A stretch of DNA of 64,000 bases from positions 1,245,633 to 1,309,632 of the forward strand of contig NZ_LT977070.1 in the NCBI RefSeq assembly GCF_900250075.1, in the 5' to 3' direction. Every line of letters begins with the position of its first letter. Position 1 is the stretch's first letter. The notes beneath the pieces were generated by a model. That model saw only the letters and a program-made list of their open reading frames with translations. It was not told the origin of the DNA and did no database searches. The position numbers and the translations under genes were made by a program. Of this stretch, positions 16,795 to 25,784 are shown one piece after another. The DNA is from Cupriavidus taiwanensis. Its GTDB lineage: Bacteria; Pseudomonadota; Gammaproteobacteria; Burkholderiales; Burkholderiaceae.

Positions 16795-17170
16795 CTCTTT
16801 GTCATCCGTTGATGCGAGAAGCAAGGTGGGAGAAGACCCGCCAGCCCTTGCCAGTCAACGGCCGATGGACCGGCGGCGCGTCGGAAAACTTCAATACTTG
16901 CGCTGCCACTGGCCAACCGCTCGCGCTGTGCCTGCACCGCCGGTTGCGCCGCTTCAGGGACTGCCGTCCAACGGCATCCCGTCAATCGCGATTCCCCGCC
17001 CCTGGCGGACGAATCCACAGACCGTCCGCCGGCAATCGTGCCGGTCATGGCGGCAATGCAATCTGAACCGGGACTGGTGGCGCCCCATCTCCGCACGCAC
17101 CAGCCCATATTGTTTTCCGTCGCCGGAAAGTGGCGTGCTGCGCGCTTTTCGACCCGGAGAAGGGGAGAGT
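16795..17170 (+). ncRNA. Long structured 5' leader of the osmoprotectant ABC operon (class unknown)
   Basis: Between the promoter and the first coding gene the transcript would carry ~375 bases of leader. At 16806-16861 it can form a nested structure: outer stem CCGTTGA/TCAACGG (16806-16812 with 16855-16861), middle stem GCAAGG/CCTTGC (16821-16826 with 16846-16851) and an inner GGTGGG/CCCGCC hairpin with AGAAGA loop that competes for two G. Further perfect hairpins follow, for example TGCCGT-CCA-ACGGCA, GGCGGAC/GTCCGCC and CCGGCA-ATCG-TGCCGG before 17045. I recognise no known riboswitch core. It may be regulatory or simply a GC-rich untranslated region. Confidence 0.4.
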
Positions 17171-17887
17171 ATGTCAAAGCAATCGGCACGGGCGCTGGCC
17201 TGGGCGGGACTGACGCTTGCCGCGCTGGCCGCCCTGGTGGCGTGGATCGGCGTCGACGTGATCCGCCAGTACCAGGAGCGCCTGCTCTACGACGTTGCCG
17301 ACCACCTGCGCCTGGTGGTGCTGTCGATGGCGCTGGCGCTGGCCACCGGCATCCCGGCCGGCATCGCGCTGAGCCGGCCGTGCATGCGCCGCTGGGCCGA
17401 CCGGCTGATGCAGGTCTTCAACGTCGGCAATACGGTGCCGTCGCTGGCGGTGCTGGCGCTGGCACTGGCCGTGCTCGGCATCGGCGAGCGGCCTGCCGTG
17501 CTGGCGCTGTGGCTGGCCTCGCTGCTGCCGATCGTGCGCAACACCTACGAGGGCCTGCGCAATGTCTCGCCCACGCTGCTGGAGGCGGCGCGCGGCATCG
17601 GCATGACCCCGGCCCAGCGCCTGGTGCGCGTGGAACTGCCCAACGCGCTGCCGGTGATGCTGGCCGGCATCCGCATCGCGCTGGTGATCAACGTCGGCAC
17701 CGTGCCGCTGTCGTTTCTGATCGGCGCCAACAGCCTGGGCGAGCTGATCTTCCCGGGCATCTACCTGAACAACCAGCCGCTGCTGCTGCTGGGCGCCGCC
17801 GCCACGGCGCTGCTGGCGCTGGCGCTCGATGCGCTGTTCGCCGCCGCCGGCCAGCTGTACCTGCGCCGCCGCGGCCTGGCGCGCTGA
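17171..17887 (+). CDS. Osmoprotectant-type ABC importer permease (first)
   Basis: The 238-residue inner-membrane protein is an OpuC/YehW-type permease. It has about six helices and the EAA-like loop EAARGIGMTPAQRLVRVELP near residue 138, the contact site for the ATPase. The start, with AGGGGAGAGT just before it, follows the long structured leader. It is the first of four tightly spaced genes (permease, binding protein, permease, ATPase), the layout of glycine betaine, carnitine or choline importers. Confidence 0.9.
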   Translation: MSKQSARALAWAGLTLAALAALVAWIGVDVIRQYQERLLYDVADHLRLVVLSMALALATGIPAGIALSRPCMRRWADRLMQVFNVGNTVPSLAVLALALAVLGIGERPAVLALWLASLLPIVRNTYEGLRNVSPTLLEAARGIGMTPAQRLVRVELPNALPVMLAGIRIALVINVGTVPLSFLIGANSLGELIFPGIYLNNQPLLLLGAAATALLALALDALFAAAGQLYLRRRGLAR

Positions 17888-17902
17888 ACTGGGGAGACCG
17901 AA

Positions 17903-18850
17903 ATGGAAAAGCAGATGCAATACCTCCGCCGCCGCGCCCGCCGGGCGGTGCTGCTGGTGGCGGCGGTCACCGCCTTCGCCGCCGGCCTGGCGCTGGCCAC
18001 CGCGCCCGAGGCCCGGGCCGCGGGCGCCGCCATCCGCGTGGGCGGCAAGAACTTCACCGAACAGCTGCTGCTGTCGTCGATGACCACCAGGTACCTGCGC
18101 GCCAAGGGCTTCGACGCCGAGTTGACCGCCGGCCTGGGCAGCACGCTGATGCGCCAGGCCATCGAGAACGACCAGCTCGACGTGGTGTGGGACTACACCG
18201 GCACCGCGCTGATCGTGTTCAACAAGGTCGAAGAAAAGCTCGATGCCCGCGAAAGCTATGCGCGCGTCAAGCAGATGGACGGCGCGCGCGGCCTGGTGTG
18301 GCTCGATGCCTCGGGCATCAACAATACCTACGCGCTGGCCATGCCGAAGGAGCGCGCGGCCGCCAGCGGCGCGACTACGCTGTCGGCCTTTGCCGAGCAG
18401 ATGCGCAAGGCCGGCGCCGACGCCAGCCACCCGTTCGCGGTCGACATGGAATTCGCCGCGCGACCGGACGGGCTGGAGCCGCTCAAGGCGCTGTACCAGC
18501 TGCCGTTCTCGCGCCGCGACGTAATCCAGCTCGATCCGGGCCTGGTCTACACCGCGCTGAAGAACAACCAGGTGGAACTGGGGCTGGTGTACGCCACCGA
18601 CGGCCGCGTCAAGGGCTTCGACCTGGTGCTGCTCGAGGATGACCAGCACTTCTTCCCGCCGTACAACGCGGTGCCGGTGGTGCGCAAGCCCGTGCTGGAC
18701 AAGCATCCGGAACTGGCGGGCCTGCTCAATGCCCTCGCGGCGAAGCTCGACAACCAGAGCATGACCGAGATGAACTACAAGGTGGACATCGGCCAGCAGC
18801 CGGTGGACAAGGTGGCGGAGGACTTCCTGCGCGGCCACGGACTGATCTGA
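17903..18850 (+). CDS. Osmoprotectant-type periplasmic binding protein
   Basis: This 315-residue protein carries a twin-arginine-rich N-terminus and a hydrophobic signal segment ending near ARA at ~39. The OpuAC/ProX-type domain begins with VGGKNFTEQLLLSSM and contains VVWDYTGTA and YALAMP. These match OsmF/OpuCC-type binders of betaine, carnitine or choline; aromatic cage residues cannot be assigned with certainty. It lies 15 bases after the first permease and 10 bases before the second. No lipobox is seen, so the mature protein should be soluble in the periplasm. Confidence 0.9.
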   Translation: MEKQMQYLRRRARRAVLLVAAVTAFAAGLALATAPEARAAGAAIRVGGKNFTEQLLLSSMTTRYLRAKGFDAELTAGLGSTLMRQAIENDQLDVVWDYTGTALIVFNKVEEKLDARESYARVKQMDGARGLVWLDASGINNTYALAMPKERAAASGATTLSAFAEQMRKAGADASHPFAVDMEFAARPDGLEPLKALYQLPFSRRDVIQLDPGLVYTALKNNQVELGLVYATDGRVKGFDLVLLEDDQHFFPPYNAVPVVRKPVLDKHPELAGLLNALAAKLDNQSMTEMNYKVDIGQQPVDKVAEDFLRGHGLI

Positions 18851-18860
18851 GGAAGGCCGC

Positions 18861-19511
18861 ATGGACTTGTTCGCATACCTGCAACACAGCTGGCCCACGC
18901 TGCTGAAACTGACCGGCGAGCACCTCGCGCTGGTGGGCTCGGCGGTGGGGCTGGCGATCCTGATCGGGGTGCCGCTGGGCATCCTGATCACGCGCTTCCG
19001 CGCGCTGGCCACGCCGCTGCTGGCGCTGGCGACGATCGTGCTGACGCTGCCGTCGATCGCGCTGTTCGGGCTGATGATCCCCATCTTCGCGCGCTTCGGC
19101 CATGCGCTCGGCTACGTGCCCGCGGTGACGGCGGTGTTCCTGTACTCGCTGCTGCCGATCATGCGCAACACCTACACCGCGCTGGCCAACGTCGACCCCG
19201 GCATCCAGGAAGCGGGCCGCGGCATCGGCATGACCACCTGGCAACGGATGCGGCTGGTGGACCTGCCCCTGGCGGTGCCGGTGATCCTCGGCGGGGTGCG
19301 CACCGCCGTGGTGATGAATATCGGGGTTGCCACCATTGCCGCCATCATCGGCGCGGGTGGCCTTGGGGTGCTGATCCTGCAGGCGATCAGCCAGAGCAAC
19401 ATGAGCAAGCTGGCGGTGGGCGCGGTCCTGGTCAGCCTGCTCGCCATCGTGGCGGATGCCTTCCTGCAGTGGTTGCAGCGGGCGCTGACGCCGAAGGGGA
19501 TCCGTCTATGA
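18861..19511 (+). CDS. Osmoprotectant-type ABC importer permease (second)
   Basis: The 216-residue permease resembles OpuCD/YehY: about six helices and the loop EAGRGIGMTTWQRMRLVDLP near residue 112. It pairs with the first permease to form the channel. GAGGAAGGCCGC precedes the ATG. Its stop codon overlaps the ATPase start as ATGA (19508-19511), so the ATPase is translationally coupled. Confidence 0.9.
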   Translation: MDLFAYLQHSWPTLLKLTGEHLALVGSAVGLAILIGVPLGILITRFRALATPLLALATIVLTLPSIALFGLMIPIFARFGHALGYVPAVTAVFLYSLLPIMRNTYTALANVDPGIQEAGRGIGMTTWQRMRLVDLPLAVPVILGGVRTAVVMNIGVATIAAIIGAGGLGVLILQAISQSNMSKLAVGAVLVSLLAIVADAFLQWLQRALTPKGIRL

Positions 19512-20674
19512 TCGAACTCGACCAACTCACCAAGTCCTTCCCGCAGAAAGACGGCACCGAGATGCGCGCCGTCGACGCCGTGTCGCTGACGGTGCCGCGC
19601 GGCGAGATCTGCGTCTTCCTGGGCCCGTCGGGCTGCGGCAAGACCACCACGCTGAAGATGATCAACCGGCTGATCGAGCCGACCTCGGGCACGGTGCGCA
19701 TCGAAGGCGAGGATACGCGCGGCCTCGACGGCGTGACGCTGCGCCGCAAGATCGGCTACGTGATCCAGCAGATCGGCCTGTTTCCCAACATGACCATCGA
19801 AGAGAACATCATGGTGGTGCCGCGCCTGCTGGGCTGGGACAAGAAGCAGTGCCGCGAACGCGCGCGCGAGCTGATGGCGATGGTGCAGCTCGATCCGAAC
19901 CGGTTGCTGTCGCGCTATCCGCGCGAGCTGTCCGGCGGCCAGCAGCAGCGCATCGGCGTGATCCGCGCGCTGGCGGCCGACGCGCCGCTGCTGCTGATGG
20001 ACGAGCCCTTCGGCGCGGTCGACCCGATCAACCGCGAGAGCATCCAGAACGAATTCCTGCAGATGCAGCGCCAGCTCGGCAAGACCGTGATCATGGTCTC
20101 GCACGATATCGACGAGGCGATCAAGCTGGCCGACAAGGTCGCGGTGTTCCGCCGTGGCAAGCTGGTGCAGTTCGACCACCCCGACGCGCTGCTGGCGCAC
20201 CCGGCCGACGAGTTCGTGCAGGCCTTCGTCGGCCACGACAACACGCTCAAGCGCCTGCTGCTGGTGCGCGCCGGCGACGCCGCCACCATGCCGCCGAGCT
20301 GCCGCCCGGACATGCCGCTGGCCGAGGCACTGGGCGTGATGGACGATGCCGACGTGCGCCACCTGCCGGTGGTGGACGACGCGCAGCGCGCGCTGGGCTA
20401 TGTCACGCGCCGCGACGCGCGCGCGGGCAAGGGCCTGTGCAGCGAGGTGATGCGCCCGTTCGCGGTGACCGCGGCGTTCGACGAGCACCTGCGCATCGTG
20501 CTGTCGCGCATGTACCAGCACAACACCAGCTGGCTGCCGGTGATGGGCGCGGACGGCGCCTACCTGGGCGAGGTCACGCAGGAATCGATCGCAGGCTACC
20601 TGAGTTCCGGCCGTTCGCGCGGCCAGGCCGGCGCGCCGGCGACCCCGGCCGCGCCGCTGCGCGCAGCCGCCTGA
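19508..20674 (+). CDS. Osmoprotectant-type ABC importer ATPase with CBS domains
   Basis: The 388-residue ATPase has Walker A GPSGCGKTTT, the Q-loop near VIQQIGLFPNMT, signature LSGGQQQRIGV and Walker B LLLMDEPFGAVD, followed after residue ~260 by two CBS domains (for example VRHLPVVDDAQR and TSWLPVMGADG). In OpuA-type systems CBS domains sense ionic strength or cyclic-di-AMP, which fits an osmotic transporter. The chain ends in an Ala/Pro tail. The ATGA overlap with the upstream permease sets the start. It is the last gene of the operon. Confidence 0.92.
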   Translation: MIELDQLTKSFPQKDGTEMRAVDAVSLTVPRGEICVFLGPSGCGKTTTLKMINRLIEPTSGTVRIEGEDTRGLDGVTLRRKIGYVIQQIGLFPNMTIEENIMVVPRLLGWDKKQCRERARELMAMVQLDPNRLLSRYPRELSGGQQQRIGVIRALAADAPLLLMDEPFGAVDPINRESIQNEFLQMQRQLGKTVIMVSHDIDEAIKLADKVAVFRRGKLVQFDHPDALLAHPADEFVQAFVGHDNTLKRLLLVRAGDAATMPPSCRPDMPLAEALGVMDDADVRHLPVVDDAQRALGYVTRRDARAGKGLCSEVMRPFAVTAAFDEHLRIVLSRMYQHNTSWLPVMGADGAYLGEVTQESIAGYLSSGRSRGQAGAPATPAAPLRAAA

Positions 20675-20725
20675 TCGCGTCACCACGCCACGGCGCGAGC
20701 GCGGCCGGCGCGCTATGCTAGAAGC

Positions 20726-21100
20726 ATGCTCCGCTGCTGCCGCTCACCCCTGTGCCTGGTCATCGAAACCCGCTGGCTGATCCCGCGCGGGTTTGACGGC
20801 TTCACGCCCGGCCCGCTGATCCTGCTGCGCCCCGGCGCCAGCCAGGCGCTGATCGAACATGAGAAGGTCCACGTGCGCCAGTTCTGGCGCAGCTGGGGCC
20901 TGATGGGCGTGCTCTACCTGGCCAGCCGGCGCTGGCGCCTGCGCTATGAGGTCGAGGCCTACCGCGAGCAGCTGCGCCACAGCCCTCCGGGCGCGGCGCG
21001 CGGGCTGGCGCGTGTGCTGGCCACCAAGTACCGGCTCCGGATATCGGAGGCCGAGGCCTACCGGCTGCTGAAGCAAGGCCTGCACGACGAGGCCGAATGA
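20726..21100 (+). CDS. Small HExxH protein of unknown function
   Basis: This 124-residue basic protein has a zinc-protease-like helix EHEKVHVRQFW (HExxH at 45-49) followed ~26 residues later by YEVEAYREQ, where a glutamate could be the third metal ligand, as in M48/M56 peptidases. There is a short hydrophobic stretch (LMGVLYLA) but no clear signal peptide. It stands alone after the ABC operon and ends at a strong terminator. I do not recognise a named family; a minimal metallopeptidase or a metal-binding domain of phage or envelope origin are possible. Confidence 0.7.
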   Translation: MLRCCRSPLCLVIETRWLIPRGFDGFTPGPLILLRPGASQALIEHEKVHVRQFWRSWGLMGVLYLASRRWRLRYEVEAYREQLRHSPPGAARGLARVLATKYRLRISEAEAYRLLKQGLHDEAE

Positions 21101-21137
21101 AAACGGCCCGCACCAGTCGCCGGTGCGGGCCGTTTTC
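21101..21137. terminator. Two-way terminator between a small gene and tRNA-Ser
   Basis: Arms AAACGGCCCGCACC and GGTGCGGGCCGTTTT around AGTCGCC. A and T runs on both sides allow it to end the plus-strand gene and the minus-strand tRNA transcript. Confidence 0.9.
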
Positions 21138-21143
21138 GTTGTC

Positions 21144-21233
21144 TGGCGGAAGCGGTGAGATTCGAACTCACGGATGGGTCACCCCATCGGCAGTTTTCAA
21201 GACTGCTGCCTTAAACCACTCGGCCACGCTTCC
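21144..21233 (-). tRNA. tRNA-Ser (anticodon TGA)
   Basis: The minus strand folds as a class II tRNA of 90 bases including an encoded CCA: acceptor GGAAGCG/CGCTTCC, D-arm with GCCGAGTGG, anticodon loop CTTGAAA giving TGA, a long variable arm and the T-loop TTCGAAT. A TATAAT -10 box on the minus strand at 21319-21314 is a plausible promoter, leaving a ~75-base 5' leader. Confidence 0.97.
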
Positions 21234-21520
21234 GGAAAGTGCGGGCATTGTAGCGCGAAAGGGGCGGGGCCTCCGGCGCAGTGCCGCATGCAGACGCAAC
21301 GGTCTGGCCGCGCATTATACAAGCCCCACGCTCCCCGATGGGGACTTGCCTCGCGGCATGGGCGCAGCCGCAAATTTCCGGCCACATCTTGCGCTGTGCT
21401 GTCGGGCTCTGTCTGACATGGCGGAACCTTCATATCGCGCCATCGCTCATATGGTCGTACCGGGCACTGCGGTGTGTGCCGCATCCCCGGCTTTTGCCTG
21501 GCAACAGAGGAGAACTCAAA

Positions 21521-22030
21521 ATGCGAATCCCAAGCAAGACATGGCTGATCGTTCCGGTGGCCGCGGCGGCTGCGCTGGCCGGTTGTGCGGCGCCGTACAA
21601 CAGCGGCTACGACCAGGGCTACAACACCGGCTACAACGCGCCGCCCCCGGGTTACCAGAACCCCCACACCTCGCAGGCACCGGCCGGCGCGGTCTACTAC
21701 GGCCGCGTGGAATCGATCGAGCCGGTCACCACCACGCAGGGCAGCTCGGGCCTGCTGGGCACCGTGATCGGCGGCGCGGCAGGCGGCCTGCTGGGCCACC
21801 AGATCGGTGGCGGGCGCGGCCAGACCGCGGCGACCATCGGCGGTGCCGTGGTCGGCGCCGTGGCCGGCAATCAGATCGAGAAGCGCGCGGGCAGCAATAC
21901 GCAAACGGTCTATCGCGTCAACGTGCGGCTCGATGACGGCCGCCTCGCCACGGTGACGCAGTCCAACCTGGGCAGCCTGCAAGTGGGCATGCGCGCGCGC
22001 GTGGCCAACGACACGGCCACGCCGTACTGA
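21521..22030 (+). CDS. Glycine-zipper outer-membrane lipoprotein (SlyB-like)
   Basis: The 169-residue lipoprotein has signal peptide and lipobox ALAGC with Cys22, then a Tyr/Gly/Asn-rich spacer, then a glycine zipper in two halves (LLGTVIGGAAGGLLGHQIGG and GGAVVGAVAGNQIE) that can insert into the membrane, and a small C-terminal beta region. SlyB/PcpC-type proteins contribute to outer-membrane integrity. AGAGGAGAAC precedes the ATG. It is monocistronic, between tRNA-Ser and a strong terminator. Confidence 0.9.
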   Translation: MRIPSKTWLIVPVAAAAALAGCAAPYNSGYDQGYNTGYNAPPPGYQNPHTSQAPAGAVYYGRVESIEPVTTTQGSSGLLGTVIGGAAGGLLGHQIGGGRGQTAATIGGAVVGAVAGNQIEKRAGSNTQTVYRVNVRLDDGRLATVTQSNLGSLQVGMRARVANDTATPY

Positions 22031-22060
22031 CCTGCCAGCCTGACGTTTGCCAGAAGCCAC

Positions 22061-22088
22061 AGGCCACGCGCTAGCGTGGCCTTTTTTT
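22061..22088 (+). terminator. Rho-independent terminator after the SlyB-like gene
   Basis: Nine-base stem AGGCCACGC/GCGTGGCCT with a GCTA loop and a run of seven T. Confidence 0.93.
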
Positions 22089-22111
22089 ATCGTTGCCGGC
22101 GTGCGGGCCGC

Positions 22112-23344
22112 TCAGTCCTTCAGGAACATCTCCTGCAGGTCGTTGAGGAAGCGCCGGCCCAGTTCGGTGGGGCGGATCGTGGTCAGGTCGGCTTCCAGCA
22201 AGCCTTTTTTCTCGGCCTCGGCCAGCTGCTTGCTGATGGTGTGCAGCGGCAGCCCGGTGTAGTCGTGGAAGCTCGAGGCCGGCACGCCGTCGGTCAGGCG
22301 CAGCGCGTTGAGCATGAACTCGAACGGCAGCTCGTCGGCGCCGACGTCGCGCGCTTCCTGCACCGCGTTGCCAGCCATGGCCTGCGCCATGTAGGTGGCC
22401 GGGTGCTTGTGCCGCATCTGGCGCAGCACGCGCTGCGGGAACGACAGCTTGCCGTGCGCGCCGGCGCCGATGCCGAGATAGTCGCCGAAGCGCCAGTAGT
22501 TGAGGTTATGGCGCGCCTCGCAGTGCGGCTTTGCATAGGCCGAAGTCTCGTAGTGCCGATAGCCCGCCGCGGCCGTGCGCGCTTCGATCCAGTCCTGCAT
22601 CTCGTACGCCGTGTCGTCGTCGGGCAATGCCGGCGGATACTTCGCGAACAGCGTGTTCGGCTCCAGCGTCAGGTGGTACAGCGACAGGTGCGTGGTGCCG
22701 CAGGCCAGCGCGGCTTCGACGTCCGCCTGGCACTCCTGCAGGGTCTGGCCGGGCAGGGCGTACATCAGGTCCAGGTTGATATTGTCGAAGCTGGCCTGGG
22801 CGATGTCGATGGCGCGGCGCGCTTCGGTGCCGCCGTGGATGCGGCCCAGTGCCTGCAGGTGCCGGTCGTTGAAGCTCTGGATGCCGATCGACAGCCGGTT
22901 GATGCCGCTGGCGCGGTAGCTGGCGAACTTGTCGGCTTCGAAGGTGCCGGGATTGGCCTCCATCGTGATCTCGGCATCGGCGTCGAGCGGCAGCAGCGCG
23001 CGGATATCCGACAGCAGCCGGTCCATGCCCGCCGCCGACAGCAGGCTCGGGGTGCCGCCGCCGATGAAGACGGTATGCACCGGGCGTCCCCATACCAGCG
23101 GCAGCGACTGCTCCAGGTCCGCGCGCAGCGCGTCGAGGTAGAGGTCTTCCGGAATCTCGTGGTTGTCGGCGCCGGGTGCGGCATGCGAGTTGAAATCGCA
23201 ATACGGGCACTTGCGCACGCACCACGGGATATGCACGTACAGCGACAGCGGCGGCGATCCGGGCAGGCTGATCTGCCCGGGCTTGAGCCACAGTTGCTTG
23301 CTGTCGACAGGCACGGACGCGGAGGCCGGTACGATCGGAATCAT
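22112..23344 (-). CDS. hemW: Radical SAM haem chaperone HemW
   Basis: The 410-residue protein is a HemN-like radical SAM protein. The cluster motif CVRKCPYC supplies Cys42, Cys46 and Cys49, and GGGTPS (about residue 97) is the SAM-binding glycine motif. HemW binds haem and inserts it into respiratory enzymes; true HemN oxidases carry extra N-terminal features not seen here, so HemW is preferred. The start overlaps the rdgB stop as ATGA, which sets the start and indicates coupling. It is the last gene of a five-gene minus-strand run. Confidence 0.92.
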   Translation of the reverse strand: MIPIVPASASVPVDSKQLWLKPGQISLPGSPPLSLYVHIPWCVRKCPYCDFNSHAAPGADNHEIPEDLYLDALRADLEQSLPLVWGRPVHTVFIGGGTPSLLSAAGMDRLLSDIRALLPLDADAEITMEANPGTFEADKFASYRASGINRLSIGIQSFNDRHLQALGRIHGGTEARRAIDIAQASFDNINLDLMYALPGQTLQECQADVEAALACGTTHLSLYHLTLEPNTLFAKYPPALPDDDTAYEMQDWIEARTAAAGYRHYETSAYAKPHCEARHNLNYWRFGDYLGIGAGAHGKLSFPQRVLRQMRHKHPATYMAQAMAGNAVQEARDVGADELPFEFMLNALRLTDGVPASSFHDYTGLPLHTISKQLAEAEKKGLLEADLTTIRPTELGRRFLNDLQEMFLKD

Positions 23345-23958
23345 CGCGTGCCAGTCTCCGCGGCCTCGGCCTGCAGCCGGGCCACCAGTGCGCGCAGCGC
23401 CTGGGCGCGGTGGCTGACGCGGTTCTTCTCTTCCGGCGGCAGCTCGGCTGCGGTCTTGCCCAGCGCCGGCAGCAGGAAGTGCGGGTCGTAGCCGAAGCCG
23501 CCCGCGCCGCGCGGCGCGTCGACAACTTCGCCATGCCACACGCCTTCGGCGATGATCGGGCACGGGTCTTCGGCGTGGCGCACGAACACCAGCACGCAGT
23601 AGTAATACGCGTGCCGGTTCAGCTTGCCCGCCAGTTGCGAGACCAGGTAGGCGTTGTTGGCCGAGTCCGACTTGGCCTGTCCGGCCATTTGCGCATAGCG
23701 CGCGGAATAGACCCCGGGCGCGCCGTCCAGCGCCTGCACGCAGATGCCGGAGTCGTCGGCCAGCGCGGGCAGCCCGGCCAGCCGGCTGGCGTGGCGGGCC
23801 TTGGCCAGCGCGTTCTCGACAAAGGTGGCGAAGGGTTCTTCGGCCTCGGGGATGCCGAGCTCGCCCTGCGTCACCACGTCAAAGCCGAGCGGGGCCAGCA
23901 GCGCGCCGAATTCGCGCAGCTTGCCGGGATTGTTGGAGGCCAGTACCAGGCGTCGCAT
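23341..23958 (-). CDS. rdgB: XTP/dITP pyrophosphatase (RdgB/HAM1)
   Basis: The 205-residue enzyme removes non-canonical purine nucleotides (dITP, XTP) from the pool. Motifs are complete: SNNPGK (8-13), FVENALAKA, ADDSGICV, the substrate loop GGFGYDP and the C-terminal SHRAQA. It begins 15 bases after rph ends and overlaps hemW by four bases, so rph, rdgB and hemW are co-transcribed. Confidence 0.96.
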   Translation of the reverse strand: MRRLVLASNNPGKLREFGALLAPLGFDVVTQGELGIPEAEEPFATFVENALAKARHASRLAGLPALADDSGICVQALDGAPGVYSARYAQMAGQAKSDSANNAYLVSQLAGKLNRHAYYYCVLVFVRHAEDPCPIIAEGVWHGEVVDAPRGAGGFGYDPHFLLPALGKTAAELPPEEKNRVSHRAQALRALVARLQAEAAETGTR

Positions 23959-23973
23959 CGCGGGCTCCGGGGC

Positions 23974-24693
23974 TCAGGCCAGGCCCAGCGCTTCGCGCTG
24001 GTACTGCACCAGCCGGGCGATGCCGGCTTCGGCCAGGCGCGTCATGGCGTCGAGCTCGGCGCGGCTGAAGGGCGCGCCTTCGGCGGTGCCCTGCACTTCG
24101 ACAAAGCCGCCGCTGCCGGTCATGACCACGTTCATGTCGGTGTCGCAGTTGCTGTCCTCGGCGTAGTCCAGGTCCAGCACCGGCACGCCGTCGACCATGC
24201 CGACCGAGACTGCCGCGACATGGTCGCGGATCGGGCTGGCGGCGATCAGGCCGTCGCGCAGCATGGTCGAGACCGCGTCGTGGGCGGCGACGAAAGCGCC
24301 GGTGATGGCCGCGGTGCGGGTGCCGCCGTCGGCCTGCAGCACGTCGCAGTCGAGGTGGAGGGTGTATTCGCCCAGCGCCGCCAGGTCGAACACCGAGCGC
24401 ATGGCGCGGCCGATCAGGCGCTGGATTTCCTGGGTGCGGCCGGTCTGCTTGCCGCGCGCGGCCTCGCGGTCGGAACGCGTATGCGTGGCGCGCGGCAGCA
24501 TGCCGTATTCGGCCGTGACCCAGCCTTCGCCGCTGCCCTTCTTGTGCGGCGGCACCTTGGCCAGCACGCTGGCGGTGCACAGCACCTTGGTATCGCCAAA
24601 GGCGCACAGGACGGAGCCTTCGGCGTGGCGGGTGTAGTGGCGGGTAAGGCTGATGGAACGCAGCGCATCGGCTGCGCGGCCGCTGGGTCGCAT
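23974..24693 (-). CDS. rph: Ribonuclease PH
   Basis: RNase PH trims tRNA 3' ends by phosphorolysis. The start MRPSGR aligns with the E. coli start (MRPAGR), which fixes the ATG at 24693 rather than a TTG at 24711; the length of 239 residues is standard. Conserved regions include [22 protein letters not shown], the phosphate-binding [12 protein letters not shown] and [15 protein letters not shown]. It follows the PP2C gene by 103 bases on the same strand. Confidence 0.96.
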   Translation of the reverse strand: MRPSGRAADALRSISLTRHYTRHAEGSVLCAFGDTKVLCTASVLAKVPPHKKGSGEGWVTAEYGMLPRATHTRSDREAARGKQTGRTQEIQRLIGRAMRSVFDLAALGEYTLHLDCDVLQADGGTRTAAITGAFVAAHDAVSTMLRDGLIAASPIRDHVAAVSVGMVDGVPVLDLDYAEDSNCDTDMNVVMTGSGGFVEVQGTAEGAPFSRAELDAMTRLAEAGIARLVQYQREALGLA

Positions 24694-24796
24694 GAGATGG
24701 TTTGTCCGCAAGGGGTAGAGGAGGAGAGACCGCGATTCTACCGCTGCCGGACCTTGCGCGCTGCCCGCCGCCGCGGGCCGGACCCCCGCGGGGCCA

Positions 24797-25711
24797 TCAC
24801 CGCATCAGGTTGCTGGTCTTGTCGATGGCGGCGCGGATCTCGGCGATCGAGCGCTCGATCTCTTCCTCGGACAGCAGGTCGCTGTCGGTGCCGTTGCGCT
24901 CCAGGATCGACGTGGTGAAGGCATTGAGTGGCAGCGTGTCGGTCATCACCGCGTCCTGGCTGGCAGTGTTGTTGTCCAGCTCCCACATCATGGCGATGCC
25001 GGTGGTGTTGTCGGCACCTTCGCCGGCCTGCTGCAGCGCCTGGTCGATCAACGCCGGCACCGCCTGCACCACCGACAGCCGCGACAGCTTGTCCACCAGT
25101 ACCGGCTCGTCCAGCGGGCCCCACAGGCCGTCGGAGCAGAGCAGGGCGACGTCGCCCGGTTCCAGCCGCACCGGCCCGCCCAGGTCGATCAGCGGCAGGT
25201 TGGGCGAGCCCAGGCAGTTGTAGAGCTTGTTGCGCTCGGGGTGGTTGGCCACCTCCATCGGCAGCACGCGCTCCTGCTGCAGCAGGTTCTCGATCTTGGA
25301 GTGGTCGCGCGTGCGCGTCAGCAGCCGGCCCTTGCGCAGCAGGTAATAGCGCGAATCGCCGGCATGGGCCCAGTGGATCTGGCCGTGCTGCACCAGGCAG
25401 CAGACCACCGTGGTGCGGGGCACGTCGGCCATCTGGTTGGCCTCGGCATAGCGGTGGATCTCGCGGTGCGCCAGCATGATGGTGTCCTGCAGGAACTCGG
25501 CCGGGTTGCGCACCGCGGGCCGCGCCTGCAGCTGGAACTGGCGCGCCAGCGTCTGCAGCGCCTGCTGCGCGGCGACTTCGCCGTGGGCGTGGCCGCCCAG
25601 GCCGTCGGCCAGCACCATCAGCAGCGCATCGCGGGTGAAGCAATAGCCCATGCGGTCCTGGTTGACGCGGCGGCCGCCTTTCCTGCTTTCCTGGTAGACA
25701 GAGAATCGCAT
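24797..25711 (-). CDS. PP2C-type Ser/Thr protein phosphatase
   Basis: This 304-residue PP2C has the metal-binding acidic residues of the family: NQDR (Asp19), [13 protein letters not shown] (Asp36), LLCSDGLW near residue 198 and [10 protein letters not shown] near 240. The C-terminal ~60 residues are acidic and outside the domain. It should dephosphorylate targets of the kinase encoded 73 bases upstream. The ATG at 25711 gives a domain starting at residue ~4; the upstream extension is Arg-rich and unlikely. A weak AGAAAG site precedes it. Confidence 0.92.
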   Translation of the reverse strand: MRFSVYQESRKGGRRVNQDRMGYCFTRDALLMVLADGLGGHAHGEVAAQQALQTLARQFQLQARPAVRNPAEFLQDTIMLAHREIHRYAEANQMADVPRTTVVCCLVQHGQIHWAHAGDSRYYLLRKGRLLTRTRDHSKIENLLQQERVLPMEVANHPERNKLYNCLGSPNLPLIDLGGPVRLEPGDVALLCSDGLWGPLDEPVLVDKLSRLSVVQAVPALIDQALQQAGEGADNTTGIAMMWELDNNTASQDAVMTDTLPLNAFTTSILERNGTDSDLLSEEEIERSIAEIRAAIDKTSNLMR

Positions 25712-25784
25712 GTTGGCTGGTTGGCTTTCTTGGGGTTCGATGGCCCGGCCGCGCGCACGGGGGCGTCGCAGCCGGGTTTGTGAT

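Noticed and set aside
16795..17170. Glycine, SAM, cobalamin or guanidine riboswitch in the osmoprotectant leader
   Set aside because: None of the conserved cores I know could be found; it is kept as an unclassified leader.
22112..23344. Coproporphyrinogen III oxidase HemN
   Set aside because: Length, N-terminus and coupling with rdgB fit HemW; HemN-specific N-terminal features are missing.
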